A stretch of DNA of 64,000 bases from Plantactinospora sp. KBS50 (GCF_002285795.1 NZ_CP022961.1:1426001-1490000), one strand, 5' to 3'; numbered from the stretch's first letter, positions 38,945 through 50,810 are shown. The notes: generated from the sequence alone by a model not told the origin. Made by a program: numbers and translations.

Positions 38945-39022
38945 ACGCCCAGGCGCGCGGCGCACGCTTCCGGTCGCTCCCCGGTGGTTGATTCCACCTG
39001 CCGCGCCAGTTGCGAGTACGCC
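38945..39022 (-). promoter_or_regulatory. ZTP (pfl) riboswitch in the glyA leader
   Basis: On the minus strand the region reads, in order, CGCAACTGGCG, CAGGTGG...ACCACCGG, GGGAGCGACCGG, and CGCGCCTGGGC. These match the conserved core of the pfl/ZTP riboswitch (ACTGGCG, GGTGG-loop-CCACC stem, GGGGAGC, and CCGCCUGGGC). Known ZTP riboswitches sit before one-carbon genes such as glyA and folD and bind the purine intermediate ZTP. Position and strand agree with control of glyA. Confidence 0.82.
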
Positions 39023-39109
39023 GATGCTACCCGTTCGGGAGCCCCGCGTCCGGTACCGGTGGACCGCGCGGAGCGTCGCCCGGAGCGTCGCCAGGACGGC
39101 TTGACCGGT

Positions 39110-40129
39110 TCAGCCGGCCCGGGGCGGCGCGGTGCTGCCGCGCGGGGTCAGGTGCGCCCCCTCGTCCTGGTACGCGCCGATCGACTCGCCGCCGATCGCC
39201 GCCAGCAGGTGCCGCGCCGCGTGCCCGCCGTAGGCCGGGATGTCCCGGCTGAGCGCGGTGAGCGGCGGATGCACCAACTGGCACAGCGGCGAGTCGTCCC
39301 AGGCCACGATCGACACGTCACCGGGCACGGCGAGGCCCATCTCCTGAGCCACCGAGAGCCCGGCGATGGCCATCACGTCGTTGTCGTACATGATCGCGGT
39401 GGGCCGCTCGGTCGAGCTGAGCAGCCGCCGGGTGGCCCGGGCGCCGTCCTCGCCGCTGTAGTCCGAGGACACGGTGACCGACCAGCGCATCTCGGGCCGG
39501 CGGCAGACCCGCTCGAAGGCGGCCGTGCGCAGTTCGGTGTGCAGCAGTCCGGGCAGCCCGCCGACCCGGGCGATGCGCCGGTGCCCGAGCGCGATGAGGT
39601 ACTCCAGCGTCTCGGTGACCGCGGCGCCGTCGTCGGACCAGACGTGCGGGAGCCGGCCGGTGTGCCCCGGCCCGCCGATCACCACGGCGGGCAGGTCGAG
39701 TTCCTCCAGCATGGGCACCCGGCGGTCGTCGGCGCGCAGATCGCAGAGGAAGACCCCGTCGACCCGGCGTTCACCCCACCAGCGGCGGTAGACGGCCACC
39801 TCGGCCTCCGGATCGGTGACCACCTGGAGGGTGAGCGCGTATCCGCGGGCGGACAGTTCCGACTCGACGCCGCTGATCAGCTCCATGAAGAACGGCTCGA
39901 TGCCCAACACACGGGCGGGGCGGGACAGGGCCAGGCCGACGGCCCGCGAGCTGGCGCCCGAGAGCGCCCGGGCGGCGCTGTTCGGGTTGAACCCGATCTC
40001 CTCGGCGATGGCGAGGATGCGCTGTCGGGTCGCGGCCGAGACACCGGGCTGACCGTTCAGGGCGTACGAAACGGCCCCTTTGGACACCCCGGCCCGCCGG
40101 GCCACGTCAGCGATCGTGGGCCGCTTCAC
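39110..40129 (-). CDS. LacI family transcriptional regulator
   Basis: The 339-residue repressor has an N-terminal LacI helix-turn-helix and hinge (PTIADVARRAGVSKGAVSYALNG at about 4-26, ALSG near 53-56), then a periplasmic-binding-protein-like sugar-sensing domain with IMYDNDVMAIAGLSVAQEMG and VSIVAWDDSPLCQLVHPPLT (about 280-320). GTG at 40129 is chosen because GGAGGAG lies 6 nt upstream; an in-frame GTG at 40144 lacks this. It is divergent from the sugar ABC operon, with two LacI-type operators between them, so it very likely represses that operon and itself. Confidence 0.88.
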   Translation of the reverse strand: MKRPTIADVARRAGVSKGAVSYALNGQPGVSAATRQRILAIAEEIGFNPNSAARALSGASSRAVGLALSRPARVLGIEPFFMELISGVESELSARGYALTLQVVTDPEAEVAVYRRWWGERRVDGVFLCDLRADDRRVPMLEELDLPAVVIGGPGHTGRLPHVWSDDGAAVTETLEYLIALGHRRIARVGGLPGLLHTELRTAAFERVCRRPEMRWSVTVSSDYSGEDGARATRRLLSSTERPTAIMYDNDVMAIAGLSVAQEMGLAVPGDVSIVAWDDSPLCQLVHPPLTALSRDIPAYGGHAARHLLAAIGGESIGAYQDEGAHLTPRGSTAPPRAG

Positions 40130-40296
40130 CCGGTGCTCCTCCACGTACGTGCCGCCCGTGCCACGTAAGCCGAACACGGGGTTCCAGCAACTTACCCAGT
40201 CGGTAGGTCCGGACGGGAGGCGGCTGGCTACTTGCCCGGTTAAGCATAGTGGTGCCAACGCCTTCAAGGTGCTCCGCTCGACAATGCTGAAACCGG

Positions 40297-40309
40297 TGGG
40301 AGCGCTCCA
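40297..40309. promoter_or_regulatory. LacI-type operator 1
   Basis: TGGGAGCGCTCCA contains a perfect 10-bp palindrome (GGAGCGCTCC, 40299-40308), the form bound by actinobacterial LacI-type sugar repressors. Two CGGTAAAG direct repeats 10 bp apart (40315-40322, 40325-40332) lie beside it. Confidence 0.6.
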
Positions 40310-40395
40310 TGTAACGGTAAAGAGCGGTAAAGCCGGCCAATCGGCACCGTAGTTTTTAGCCAAGGTCACGGCTCGGCTACGGGATGGGGCGCTTA

Positions 40396-40424
40396 TTGAC
40401 ACGTCCTGCGCCCCCACTTACGGT
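40396..40424 (+). promoter_or_regulatory. Promoter of the sugar ABC operon
   Basis: TTGACA (40396-40401), a 17-bp spacer and TACGGT (40419-40424) form a textbook housekeeping promoter. The start site would be near 40431, upstream of operator 2. Confidence 0.65.
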
Positions 40425-40462
40425 GGCTCTCACTTACCCGGTTCAGTCAACGTTCCTCGATC

Positions 40463-40478
40463 TTGGGAGCGTTTCCAA
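40463..40478. promoter_or_regulatory. LacI-type operator 2
   Basis: TTGGGAGCGTTTCCAA is an imperfect palindrome with the CG centre of LacI-family sites. It lies about 32 bp after the predicted transcription start and 21 bp before the ABC binding-protein gene, where a bound repressor would block elongation. Confidence 0.6.
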
Positions 40479-40499
40479 TGGTGCTCGGAGGATTGGCAA

Positions 40500-41780
40500 A
40501 TGAGACGGTCTTTGCCCAGATGGCTGCGGGTGGCCGCGGTGGGGCTGGCGGCGACGACGATGGTCGCCGCGTGCAGTGGTAAGAGCACGAGCAACTCCGG
40601 CGGCGGCGACGAGCAGGTCACCCTCAAGATCGCCTTCTGGGGTGACTTCGGTCTGACGGACCTCAAGGCCAAGTACGAGGCCGCGCACCCGAACGTCAAG
40701 ATCGACCTGAACACCGGCGAGTACAACGCCCAGCACGAGGACCTGCAGAAGAAGCTCATCGCCGGCTCCGGCGCGCCGGACATCGCCGCCATCGACGAGG
40801 GCTTCATCGTGCAGTTCCGCTCGCAGGCGGACAAGTTCGTCAACCTGCTCGACAAGGGCGCCGGCTCGTACGAGAGCAAGTACCTGCCGTGGAAGTGGAA
40901 GAACTCGATGTCGCCGGACGGCAAGGCCCAGATCGGTCTCGGCACCGACGTGGGCGGCCTGGCGATGTGCTACCGCAGTGACCTGTTCAAGGAGGCGGGC
41001 CTGCCCACCGACCGCGACCAGGTCTCCGCGCTCTGGCCCACCTGGGACAAGTTCATCGAGGTCGGCCAGCAGTACACCGCCAAGACCAACAAGAAGTTCA
41101 TCGACGCCGCGTCGAACATGTTCAACCCGATCCTCACCCAGCAGCCGGTCGGCTTCTACGACGAGAGCGAGCAGCTGCAGATGGACGGCGGCCCGAAGGT
41201 CGCCTTCGACTACAGCGTCAAGGCCGTCGAGGCCGGCCTCTCGGCCAACCTGGCCAGCTTCCAGGCCGACTGGGACAAGGGCTTCCTCGGCAACAAGTTC
41301 GCGGTGCTGGCCTGCCCGGCGTGGATGCTCGGCCACATCAAGGACACCGCTCCCTCCACCGAGGGCAAGTGGGACATCGCCGCGGTTCCCGGTGGCGGTG
41401 GCAACTGGGGCGGCTCCTGGCTGACCATCCCCAAGCAGGGCAAGAACGTCGACGAGGCGTACAAGCTGCTGGAGTGGCTGGTCCAGCCGGAGCAGCAGAT
41501 CGAGATCTTCAAGACGGTCGGCAACCTGCCGTCGCAGCCGGCGCTCTACACCGACCCGGCGATCACCGACTTCAAGAACCCGTTCTTCAGCGACGCCCCG
41601 GTCGGCCAGATCTTCCCGAAGATGGCGGAGGGTCTCCAGCCGCAGTACCTGGGCAAGAAGGCCGGCCCGACCCGGGTCGCCGTGGAGAACGTGCTGACGC
41701 GGGTGCAGAACGGCTCGCTGAAGCCGGACGCCGCCTGGGCGGAGGCCGTCAAGGAGGCACAGAAGGCGGCCAACAGCTGA
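40500..41780 (+). CDS. Sugar ABC transporter substrate-binding lipoprotein
   Basis: The 426-residue extracytoplasmic solute-binding protein (family 1) has an Arg-rich signal peptide and lipobox MVAAC (lipidated Cys about 24), followed by a GKSTSNSGGG linker. The mature part begins VTLKIAFWGDFGL and has two lobes. The ATG follows GGAGG 9 nt upstream. It opens an operon with two permeases and a beta-mannosidase, which points to manno-oligosaccharides as the ligand. An ATPase gene is absent; actinobacteria commonly use a shared MsiK-type ATPase. Confidence 0.9.
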   Translation: MRRSLPRWLRVAAVGLAATTMVAACSGKSTSNSGGGDEQVTLKIAFWGDFGLTDLKAKYEAAHPNVKIDLNTGEYNAQHEDLQKKLIAGSGAPDIAAIDEGFIVQFRSQADKFVNLLDKGAGSYESKYLPWKWKNSMSPDGKAQIGLGTDVGGLAMCYRSDLFKEAGLPTDRDQVSALWPTWDKFIEVGQQYTAKTNKKFIDAASNMFNPILTQQPVGFYDESEQLQMDGGPKVAFDYSVKAVEAGLSANLASFQADWDKGFLGNKFAVLACPAWMLGHIKDTAPSTEGKWDIAAVPGGGGNWGGSWLTIPKQGKNVDEAYKLLEWLVQPEQQIEIFKTVGNLPSQPALYTDPAITDFKNPFFSDAPVGQIFPKMAEGLQPQYLGKKAGPTRVAVENVLTRVQNGSLKPDAAWAEAVKEAQKAANS

Positions 41781-41936
41781 CGCCGCGACACCGGGACCGG
41801 ACCGTGGAGCCCCAACCGACTCCGCGCAACGGTACCGCCGGATGACGGCCGGGACCGGATCGCCAGCATGGCGGTCCGGTCCCGGCCCGCAGCCGCGAAG
41901 TCCCCGACCGTTCCGGCCATCGTTCTGGAGAATCCC

Positions 41937-42968
41937 ATGTCCACCACCCGAACCCAGCCGGCCCAGGCCGGCGGTCCCGCGGCCGGTCGACCCGGCGGCG
42001 GGCCGCCAGCGCCCGGCCGTGCACCCGTCCCGCGGCGGTCGAACCTGCGTAACCGGCTGCTCCGTTTCGACATGCGGTACATGCCGTACGTCATGATCGC
42101 CCCGTTCTTCCTGCTGTTCGCGGCGTTCGGGGTGTTCCCGCTGATCTTCAACGCGGTCGTCGCGTTCCGGCACTGGCGGCTGGACGATCCCGACCTGACC
42201 GGCTGGGCCGGCATGGAGAACTTCAGCCGGCTGATCGCCGACGAGGACTTCTGGAACGCGCTCTACAACACGCTGGGCATCTTCGTGCTGTCCACCGTGC
42301 CGCAGCTGCTGATCGCGCTGGTCGTGGCCGCCCTGCTGAACCGCCACCTGCGCGGCAAGACCTGGTGGCGGGTCGGCATCCTGCTGCCGTACGTCACGCC
42401 GCTGACCGCCTCGACCATGGTGTTCAGCACGATCGTGTCCCGCGACTACGGGGTGGCCAACTGGGTGCTCGGGCTGCTCGGCATCGGCGGCGGCGACAAT
42501 CCGATCGACTGGCGGGCCGACAAGCTGCACTCCTGGATCGCCATCGCCACGATGGTCAACTGGAAGTGGATCGGCTACAACGCCCTGCTCTACCTGGCCG
42601 CGATGCAGTCCATCCCGCGCGACGTGTACGAGGCGTCCGCCATCGACGGGGCCGGGCCGAACCGGCAGCTCTGGCAGATCACCGTCCCGATGATCCGGCC
42701 GGTGCTGCTGTTCACCATCGTGGTGTCCACGATCGGCGGGCTGCAACTGTTCACCGAGCCGATGCTGTTCGACCTGAACTCGCAGAGCGCCACCGGCGGG
42801 CCGGCCGGTGAATGGCAGACCATCGCCCAGCTGATCTACAAGGTGGGCTGGAAGGACCTCAACCTGGGCTACGCGGCCGCCATGGCCATGGCGTTGTTCG
42901 TCATCGTCGTCGTGGTCACCGGCATCAACACCCTGCTGACCAACCGCATTGGAGGGGGACGACGGTGA
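41937..42968 (+). CDS. Sugar ABC transporter permease (MalF-type)
   Basis: The 343-residue inner-membrane permease has a Pro/Gly-rich cytoplasmic start of about 45 residues and six membrane helices. The cytoplasmic EAA loop, YEASAIDGAGPNRQLWQITVP (about 231-251), is the ATPase docking site. GGAG lies 6 nt before the ATG at 41937. Its stop overlaps the next gene's GTG (GTGA, 42965-42968), so the two permeases are made in coupled fashion. Confidence 0.9.
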   Translation: MSTTRTQPAQAGGPAAGRPGGGPPAPGRAPVPRRSNLRNRLLRFDMRYMPYVMIAPFFLLFAAFGVFPLIFNAVVAFRHWRLDDPDLTGWAGMENFSRLIADEDFWNALYNTLGIFVLSTVPQLLIALVVAALLNRHLRGKTWWRVGILLPYVTPLTASTMVFSTIVSRDYGVANWVLGLLGIGGGDNPIDWRADKLHSWIAIATMVNWKWIGYNALLYLAAMQSIPRDVYEASAIDGAGPNRQLWQITVPMIRPVLLFTIVVSTIGGLQLFTEPMLFDLNSQSATGGPAGEWQTIAQLIYKVGWKDLNLGYAAAMAMALFVIVVVVTGINTLLTNRIGGGRR

Positions 42969-43890
42969 CCGCCGCCAGCACCACCACGCACCAGGCCCGA
43001 CACAGCGCACCGCCGGCCGGGCCGCCGCGCGGCCGCCGCCGCGCCGCGCTGATGGGTCGGGCGCCGCAGGACACCAGGGGCAGCGTCTGGACGTACCTGC
43101 TGCTCTCCCTGATCGTGCTGTTTTCGGCGTTCCCGCTCTACTGGATGTTCGTGATCGCCACCAGCACCGACGAGGCGTTGGCGAAGCTGCCCCCGGCGGT
43201 CGTGCCGGGCAACCAGTTCTTCATCAACCTGAACGAAGTCTTCACCATGCAGGACGTCTACTTCGCGGCGTCGCTGATCAACAGCGCCATCGTGTCGTCC
43301 GTGGTGACCTTCTCGGTGCTGTTCTTCTGCTCGCTGGCCGGGTTCGCGTTCGCCAAGCTGCGCTTCCCGGGCAGCAACGCGCTGATGATGGTCGTGGTGC
43401 TCACCCTCACCGTGCCGCAGCAGCTCGGCATCGTCGCCCTCTACATCGTGATGGGCAAGCTCGGCTGGAACGGCACGCTGCTCGCGGTGATCGCGCCCGG
43501 TCTGGTCACCGCGTTCGGGGTGTTCTACATGCGGCAGTTCGTCGTGGGCGCGGTGCCGGACGAGCTGATCGAGTCGGGCCGGATGGACGGCGCCACCACC
43601 ATGCGGATGTACTGGAGCCTGGTGCTGCCGGCGATCCGGCCGGCGCTGGCCGTGCTCGGGCTGCTCACCTTCGTGATGACCTGGAACGACTTCCAGTGGC
43701 CGCTGATCACGCTGAACGGCTCGGACTATCCGACCTCGATGGTGGCCATATCCGACCTGGCCAGCGGCAACTACGTCATCTACCGCCGGGTGCTGGCCGG
43801 CGCGTTCGTGGCCACGGTGCCGCTGCTGGTCCTGCTCGGCATCGGCGGTCGGCAGATCGTCCGCGGCATCATGGAAGGCGCGGTGAAGGC

Positions 43891-43894
<4 letters not shown>
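42965..43894 (+). CDS. Sugar ABC transporter permease (MalG-type)
   Basis: The 309-residue second permease has six helices and an EAA loop around LIESGRMDGATTMRMYWSLVLP (about 200-221). MTWNDFQWPLI (about 238-248) is typical of MalG-type subunits. It pairs with the permease upstream through a GTGA overlap, and its own stop overlaps the beta-mannosidase start in the same way (43891-43894). Confidence 0.9.
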
Positions 43895-46653
<2,759 letters not shown>

Positions 46654-46658
46654 GGGCG

Positions 46659-46699
46659 GAGCCCCGTCCCGGTCCCGGCACCGGACCGGGACGGGGCTC
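46659..46699. terminator. Bidirectional terminator between the beta-mannosidase and DapA-family genes
   Basis: A perfect 17-bp stem (46659-46675 with 46683-46699) with a 7-nt loop lies between two convergent genes. Confidence 0.8.
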
Positions 46700-46725
46700 G
46701 TTCCCGGCCGCCGCGCCGGCGCCAG

Positions 46726-47628
46726 TCAGGCGGACGAGCCGGCCGCGGCCCGGGCGGACAGCGGGGCCGGCCGGTCGGCGTACCGGAGCGCGGTGGCGGT
46801 GCCGGCGGCGGACGCCGGCAGCAGCGGCGGCCGTACCGCCGGGGTCGCGATGCGACCCTGCGCGTGCAGCACGGCCTTGACCACCGCGGGGTTGGGCTCG
46901 GCGAACAGCGCCGCGGACAGCGGCGCGAGCCGGTGACCCAGGGCGCGGCCCCGGGCGGCGTCGCCCGCCCGCCACGCCCGCACCAGGGCCGCGAACTCCG
47001 CCGTGGCCACGTGCGCCGAGGCCAGGATCCCGCCGTGCCCGCCGAGGGCGAGCAGCGCGGAGACGAACACGTCGTCGCCGGCCAGGACGGCAAAGCCCGG
47101 GGGTACGTCGGCCAGCAGCGCGACGGTGTCCGCGTCGATGCCGCCCACCGACAGCTTCACGCCGCAGACGTTGGGCGTTGCGGCCAGTTGGCGCAACGCG
47201 CGTTCGGAGAGCGGTTGCCCGGTGCGGTACGGCACGTGGTAGACGAGCACCGGCACCGGGCTGGCGGCGGCGAGGCGGCCGAGATGTGCCACGGCCGCCG
47301 CCTCGCCGGGTCGGACGAACGGCGGCACCAGGGTGAGCGCGCCGGTCACGGCGGACCACCGGGACAGGTCGCCGAGCGCCGCCTCGGTGTTCGCGCCGAC
47401 GATCAGCTCCGCGGCCCGCTCGCGGCACACCCGCGCCACGACGTCGAGCACCAGCGCGCGCTCGGCGTCGGTGAGCGTGGCCGGCTCGGCGGTGGTGCCG
47501 AGCGCGACCAGTCCGGTGGCCCCGTCCGCGAGGACCTGCCGGGCCAGCGCGTCGAGCGCGCCGGGGTCGACCCGTCCGGCATCGTCGAACGGCGTGATCA
47601 GGGGTACGTACAGGCCGCCTGCTGTCAT
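46726..47628 (-). CDS. Dihydrodipicolinate synthase family protein (DapA/NanA type aldolase)
   Basis: The 300-residue class I aldolase has the family (beta/alpha)8 barrel. Seen: GLYVPLITPFDDAGRVD (about 5-21), GTTAEPATLTDAER (about 44-57), the catalytic Tyr in VLVYHVPYRTG (about 126-136) and the Schiff-base Lys in VCGVKLS (about 153-159). The second YNxP motif is YHVP here, so it is not a standard DapA; a 2-keto sugar acid aldolase or similar lyase is more likely. A LysR gene is divergent, 72 bp away, and may regulate it. Confidence 0.8.
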   Translation of the reverse strand: MTAGGLYVPLITPFDDAGRVDPGALDALARQVLADGATGLVALGTTAEPATLTDAERALVLDVVARVCRERAAELIVGANTEAALGDLSRWSAVTGALTLVPPFVRPGEAAAVAHLGRLAAASPVPVLVYHVPYRTGQPLSERALRQLAATPNVCGVKLSVGGIDADTVALLADVPPGFAVLAGDDVFVSALLALGGHGGILASAHVATAEFAALVRAWRAGDAARGRALGHRLAPLSAALFAEPNPAVVKAVLHAQGRIATPAVRPPLLPASAAGTATALRYADRPAPLSARAAAGSSA

Positions 47629-47700
47629 GGGGATCAGCCTTGCCGATCGTGGAGCATCAGGTCCAGTTCAGTTTTCTGCACAGATACGTAAGCTGAACTG

Positions 47701-48666
47701 ATGCTTGACGTTCGCCGCCTGCGCCTGCTGCGGGACCTCGCCCGGCTCGGCACGATCGCGGCGGTCGCCCAGGCCCACGCCTACACGCCGTCCGCGGTGT
47801 CCCAGCAGTTGACCGTCCTGGAACGCGAGGCGGGGGTGCCGCTGCTGACCCGCACCGGTCGCCGGGTCGCGTTGACCGCCGCCGCCACGGCCCTGGTCCG
47901 GCACGCCGACGAGGTGCTGGCGGCGCTCGAACGCGCGGACGCGGCGCTGGCCGCCGCCCGCACCGCGGTGTCCGGGGTACTGCGGGTGGGCGCCTATCCG
48001 AGCGCGGCCCGCACGCTGCTCCCGGCGGCGCTCGTGGCGCTGGCCCGGGACCATCCCGCGCTCGATCTGGAGGTGACCGAACTCGACCCGGTGGCCGTGC
48101 CGGACGCGTTGCGGGAGCGCCGGCTGGATCTGGCGCTCGTGCACGACTACGACGTGGTGCCGGCCGAGCCGGACCGGACCCTGGACGTGGAACCGCTGCT
48201 GGCCGAGACCGTGTACCTCGCCGTGCCCGGCGACGACCGGTCGGCCCCGCCCGTGCCGCCCGGCCGATCCGTGCCGCCCGGCCGATCCGTGCCGCCCGGC
48301 GGATCCGCGCCGCAGGCCGATCCGCTGGCCGCGACCCGGGATGCCGGCTGGATCGTCGGCACGGCCGGCACCCTCTGCCACACCGTCGCGCTGCACGCCT
48401 GCCGGGCCGCCGGCTTCGGGCCGCGGATCCGGCACCACGCGGACGACTTCGGCACGGTGCTGGCGCTGGTGGCCGCGGGGCAGGGGGTGTCGCTGGTGCC
48501 GCGGCTCGCCGCCGGGCAGCCGCCGGCCGGTGTCCGGCTGATCCCGCTGGCGCTTCGCCGCCGCACCTGGATGGCGTACCGCCGGGGTGGCGCGGCGCAT
48601 CCGGCGGTGGCGGCCGGTGCGGCGGCGATCCGCTCGGCGGCCGAGCCGTACCGGATCGACGGGTAG
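47701..48666 (+). CDS. LysR family transcriptional regulator
   Basis: The 321-residue protein has the LysR winged helix in its first 60 residues (LDVRRLRLLRDLARLGTIAAVAQAHAYTPSAVSQQ region) and a two-lobed effector domain starting near VSGVLRVGAYPS (about 90). It is divergent from the DapA-family gene and probably its regulator. A proline-rich insert around residues 184-205 comes from three 18-bp repeats in the DNA and sits in a surface loop of the effector domain. ATG at 47701, with no obvious ribosome-binding site. Confidence 0.85.
   Translation: MLDVRRLRLLRDLARLGTIAAVAQAHAYTPSAVSQQLTVLEREAGVPLLTRTGRRVALTAAATALVRHADEVLAALERADAALAAARTAVSGVLRVGAYPSAARTLLPAALVALARDHPALDLEVTELDPVAVPDALRERRLDLALVHDYDVVPAEPDRTLDVEPLLAETVYLAVPGDDRSAPPVPPGRSVPPGRSVPPGGSAPQADPLAATRDAGWIVGTAGTLCHTVALHACRAAGFGPRIRHHADDFGTVLALVAAGQGVSLVPRLAAGQPPAGVRLIPLALRRRTWMAYRRGGAAHPAVAAGAAAIRSAAEPYRIDG
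48253..48306 (+). repeat. Three 18-bp repeats inside the LysR gene
   Basis: An 18-bp unit starting GTGCCGCCCGG occurs at 48253, 48271 and 48289 (last copy with one change). It encodes VPPGRS-type hexapeptides and keeps the frame. Confidence 0.8.
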
Positions 48667-48715
48667 CCCGGCCGCCCGGTTCCGGGCCGCGGGTCCCGGC
48701 GGGAATGCCGGCCCT

Positions 48716-48736
48716 TTGAATTGCAGAATTCTTCAA
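48716..48736. promoter_or_regulatory. Candidate ArsR operator
   Basis: TTGAA (48716-48720) and TTCAA (48732-48736) flank an A+T-rich centre with AATT and AATTC. The gap matches the 12-2-12-like imperfect palindromes used by ArsR/SmtB repressors. It lies 40 bp before the ArsR start. Confidence 0.5.
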
Positions 48737-48775
48737 GTGCTAAAGTCGCACGGCCGACCCCGCAGAGGAGTTCTC

Positions 48776-49111
48776 GTGTCCGTGCCGCTCTACCAGGCGA
48801 AGGCGGAGCTGTTCCGCACCCTCGGCCATCCGGTGCGGATCCGCGTACTGGAACTGCTCCAGGATGGCCCGAAGCCGGTCCGGGACCTGCTCGCGGCCAT
48901 CGACGTGGAGGCGCCGAACCTGTCCCAGCAGCTCGCCGTGCTGCGCCGGGCCGGGATGGTCAGCTCGCACCGCGAGGGACCGCTCACCGTGTACGCGCTC
49001 AGCACCCCGGACGTCGCCGACCTGCTGGCGGCCGGCCGGCGCATCCTCGGCGCGGTGCTCACCGATCGGGACGCCCTGCTCGACGAGCTGCGCGCCGAGG
49101 CGAACCGGTGA
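48776..49111 (+). CDS. ArsR family regulator without metal-binding cysteines
   Basis: The 111-residue winged-helix protein has the family recognition helix (LSQQLAVLRRAGMVSSHREG, about 46-65). The usual ELCVCDL metal motif is KPVRDLL here, and the protein contains no cysteine, so it is neither an arsenic nor a thiol sensor of the classic type. GTG at 48776 follows AGAGGAG. It overlaps the SulP gene as GTGA, so regulator and transporter are coupled; the ligand may be the transported anion. Confidence 0.85.
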   Translation: MSVPLYQAKAELFRTLGHPVRIRVLELLQDGPKPVRDLLAAIDVEAPNLSQQLAVLRRAGMVSSHREGPLTVYALSTPDVADLLAAGRRILGAVLTDRDALLDELRAEANR

Positions 49112-50802
49112 GCGCAGCCGTGCTGGGCCGGCTGGCCGGCCTGCTGCCCGACGCCGGCGACTGGACGGCGGTGCGCCGGTCGCCCCGCCGGGACCTGCTG
49201 GCCGGGCTGACCGTGGCGGTGGTGGCGCTGCCGCTGGCCCTGGCGTTCGGCGTCACCTCCGGGCTGGGCGCGCAGGCCGGCCTGATCACCGCGGTGGTGG
49301 CCGGGGCCGTGGCGGCGGTGTTCGGCGGCTCCAACCTCCAGGTCTCCGGCCCGACCGGGGCGATGACCGTGGTGCTCGTGCCGGTGGTGCACCGCTTCGG
49401 CCCGACCGGCGTGCTCGCCGTCGGCGTGCTGGCCGGGCTGGTGCTGATCGTGCTGGCGGTGGCCCGGCTCGGCCGCTACGTGCAGTACCTGCCGACGCCG
49501 GTGATCGAGGGCTTCACCGCCGGCATCGCGGTGGTGATCGCGCTGCAACAGGTGCCGGCCGCGCTGGGCGTGGTCGACGCGCACGGCGAGAAGGTCTGGG
49601 CGGTGGCCGCCGACGCGGTCGTCCGGTTCGCGGCGCACCCCCGGCCGGCGGCCGTGCTCGTGGCGGCGTCGGTCGCGGCGCTCATGCTGATCGGCGCGCG
49701 GTGGCGGCCGGCCCTGCCGTTCTCGCTGCTCGGGGTCGGTGCCGCGACCGTGCTGGCCGAGCTGGTGCCGGTCGACCTGGCCCGGATCGGCACGCTGCCG
49801 CAGGGGCTGCCGGCGCCGTCCCTCGACTTCTTCGACCCGGGCGCGGTCGGAGCGCTGCTGCCGTCCGCGCTCGCGGTGGCCGCGCTCGCGGCGCTGGAGA
49901 GCCTGCTCTCGGCCACCGTGGCCGACGGGATGACGGTGGGCGAGCGGCACGACCCGGACCGGGAGCTGTTCGGGCAGGGCCTGGCGAACCTGGCCGCGCC
50001 GGTCTTCGGCGGCATCCCGGCCACCGCGGCGATCGCCCGGACGGCGGTGAACGTCCGGGCCGGCGCGGCCTCGAAGCTGGCCGCCCTGACCCACGCGGTC
50101 GCGCTCGCGGTGATCGTGCTGGCCGCGGCGCCGCTGGTCGGGCGGATCCCGCTGGCCGCGCTGGCCGGGGTGCTGCTGGCCACCACGGTCCGGATGGTGG
50201 AGGTCGCCTCGCTGCGCGCCCTCGTCCGGGCCACCCGCGCCGACGCGGTGGTGCTGGTGCTCACGTTCGCGGTCACGGTGATCTGGGACCTGGTGACCGC
50301 GGTGGCCGTGGGCATCGCGGTCGCCGTCGTCCTCGCGCTGCGGGCGGTGGCCCGCAGCGCCAAGCTGGAACAGGTGCCGCTGGAGGCCGGGGACCACAGC
50401 GCCGAGGAGCACGCCCTGCTGGCCGAGCACATCGTGGCGTACCGCCTCGACGGGCCGCTGTTCTTCGCCGCCGCCCACCGTTTCCTGCTGGAACTCTCCG
50501 AGGTGGCCGACGTCCGGGTGGTGATCCTGCGGATGTCCCGGGTCTCCACCATGGACGCCACCGGCGCCCGGGTGCTCGGCGACGCCATCGACAGGCTGCG
50601 CGGACGGGGCATCACCGTGCTGCTCTCCGGCATCACCGCCGACCACCACCAGGTGCTCGACGCGCTGGGCGTCGCCGAGGAACTGCGCCGCGCCGGGCTG
50701 GTCTTCCCGGACACCCCGGCCGCGATCCGCTACGCCCGGTCGCTCGCCCTGGCCGCACCGGCGGACGGGGCGGGCGCGGCGCAGGCCGACCAGCACCTGT
50801 GA
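49108..50802 (+). CDS. SulP family anion transporter with STAS domain
   Basis: The 564-residue protein has the SulP core of about 12 membrane helices. Seen: RRDLLAGLTVAVVALPLALAFG (about 23-44), SNLQVSGPTGAMTVVLVP (about 73-90), and a STAS domain at about 445-540 (ILRMSRVSTMDATGARVL). Family members carry sulfate or bicarbonate, with protons or sodium; which one cannot be told from sequence. It is expressed with the ArsR gene. It converges with ilvD, with only 8 bp between stops and no terminator in the gap. Confidence 0.88.
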   Translation: MSAAVLGRLAGLLPDAGDWTAVRRSPRRDLLAGLTVAVVALPLALAFGVTSGLGAQAGLITAVVAGAVAAVFGGSNLQVSGPTGAMTVVLVPVVHRFGPTGVLAVGVLAGLVLIVLAVARLGRYVQYLPTPVIEGFTAGIAVVIALQQVPAALGVVDAHGEKVWAVAADAVVRFAAHPRPAAVLVAASVAALMLIGARWRPALPFSLLGVGAATVLAELVPVDLARIGTLPQGLPAPSLDFFDPGAVGALLPSALAVAALAALESLLSATVADGMTVGERHDPDRELFGQGLANLAAPVFGGIPATAAIARTAVNVRAGAASKLAALTHAVALAVIVLAAAPLVGRIPLAALAGVLLATTVRMVEVASLRALVRATRADAVVLVLTFAVTVIWDLVTAVAVGIAVAVVLALRAVARSAKLEQVPLEAGDHSAEEHALLAEHIVAYRLDGPLFFAAAHRFLLELSEVADVRVVILRMSRVSTMDATGARVLGDAIDRLRGRGITVLLSGITADHHQVLDALGVAEELRRAGLVFPDTPAAIRYARSLALAAPADGAGAAQADQHL

Positions 50803-50810
50803 AACACGCC

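Noticed and set aside
40080-40352. A 90-codon plus-strand frame in the LacI-ABC intergenic region
   Set aside because: It runs antisense across the start of the lacI-type gene and through operator 1, and has no ribosome-binding site; the region is regulatory.
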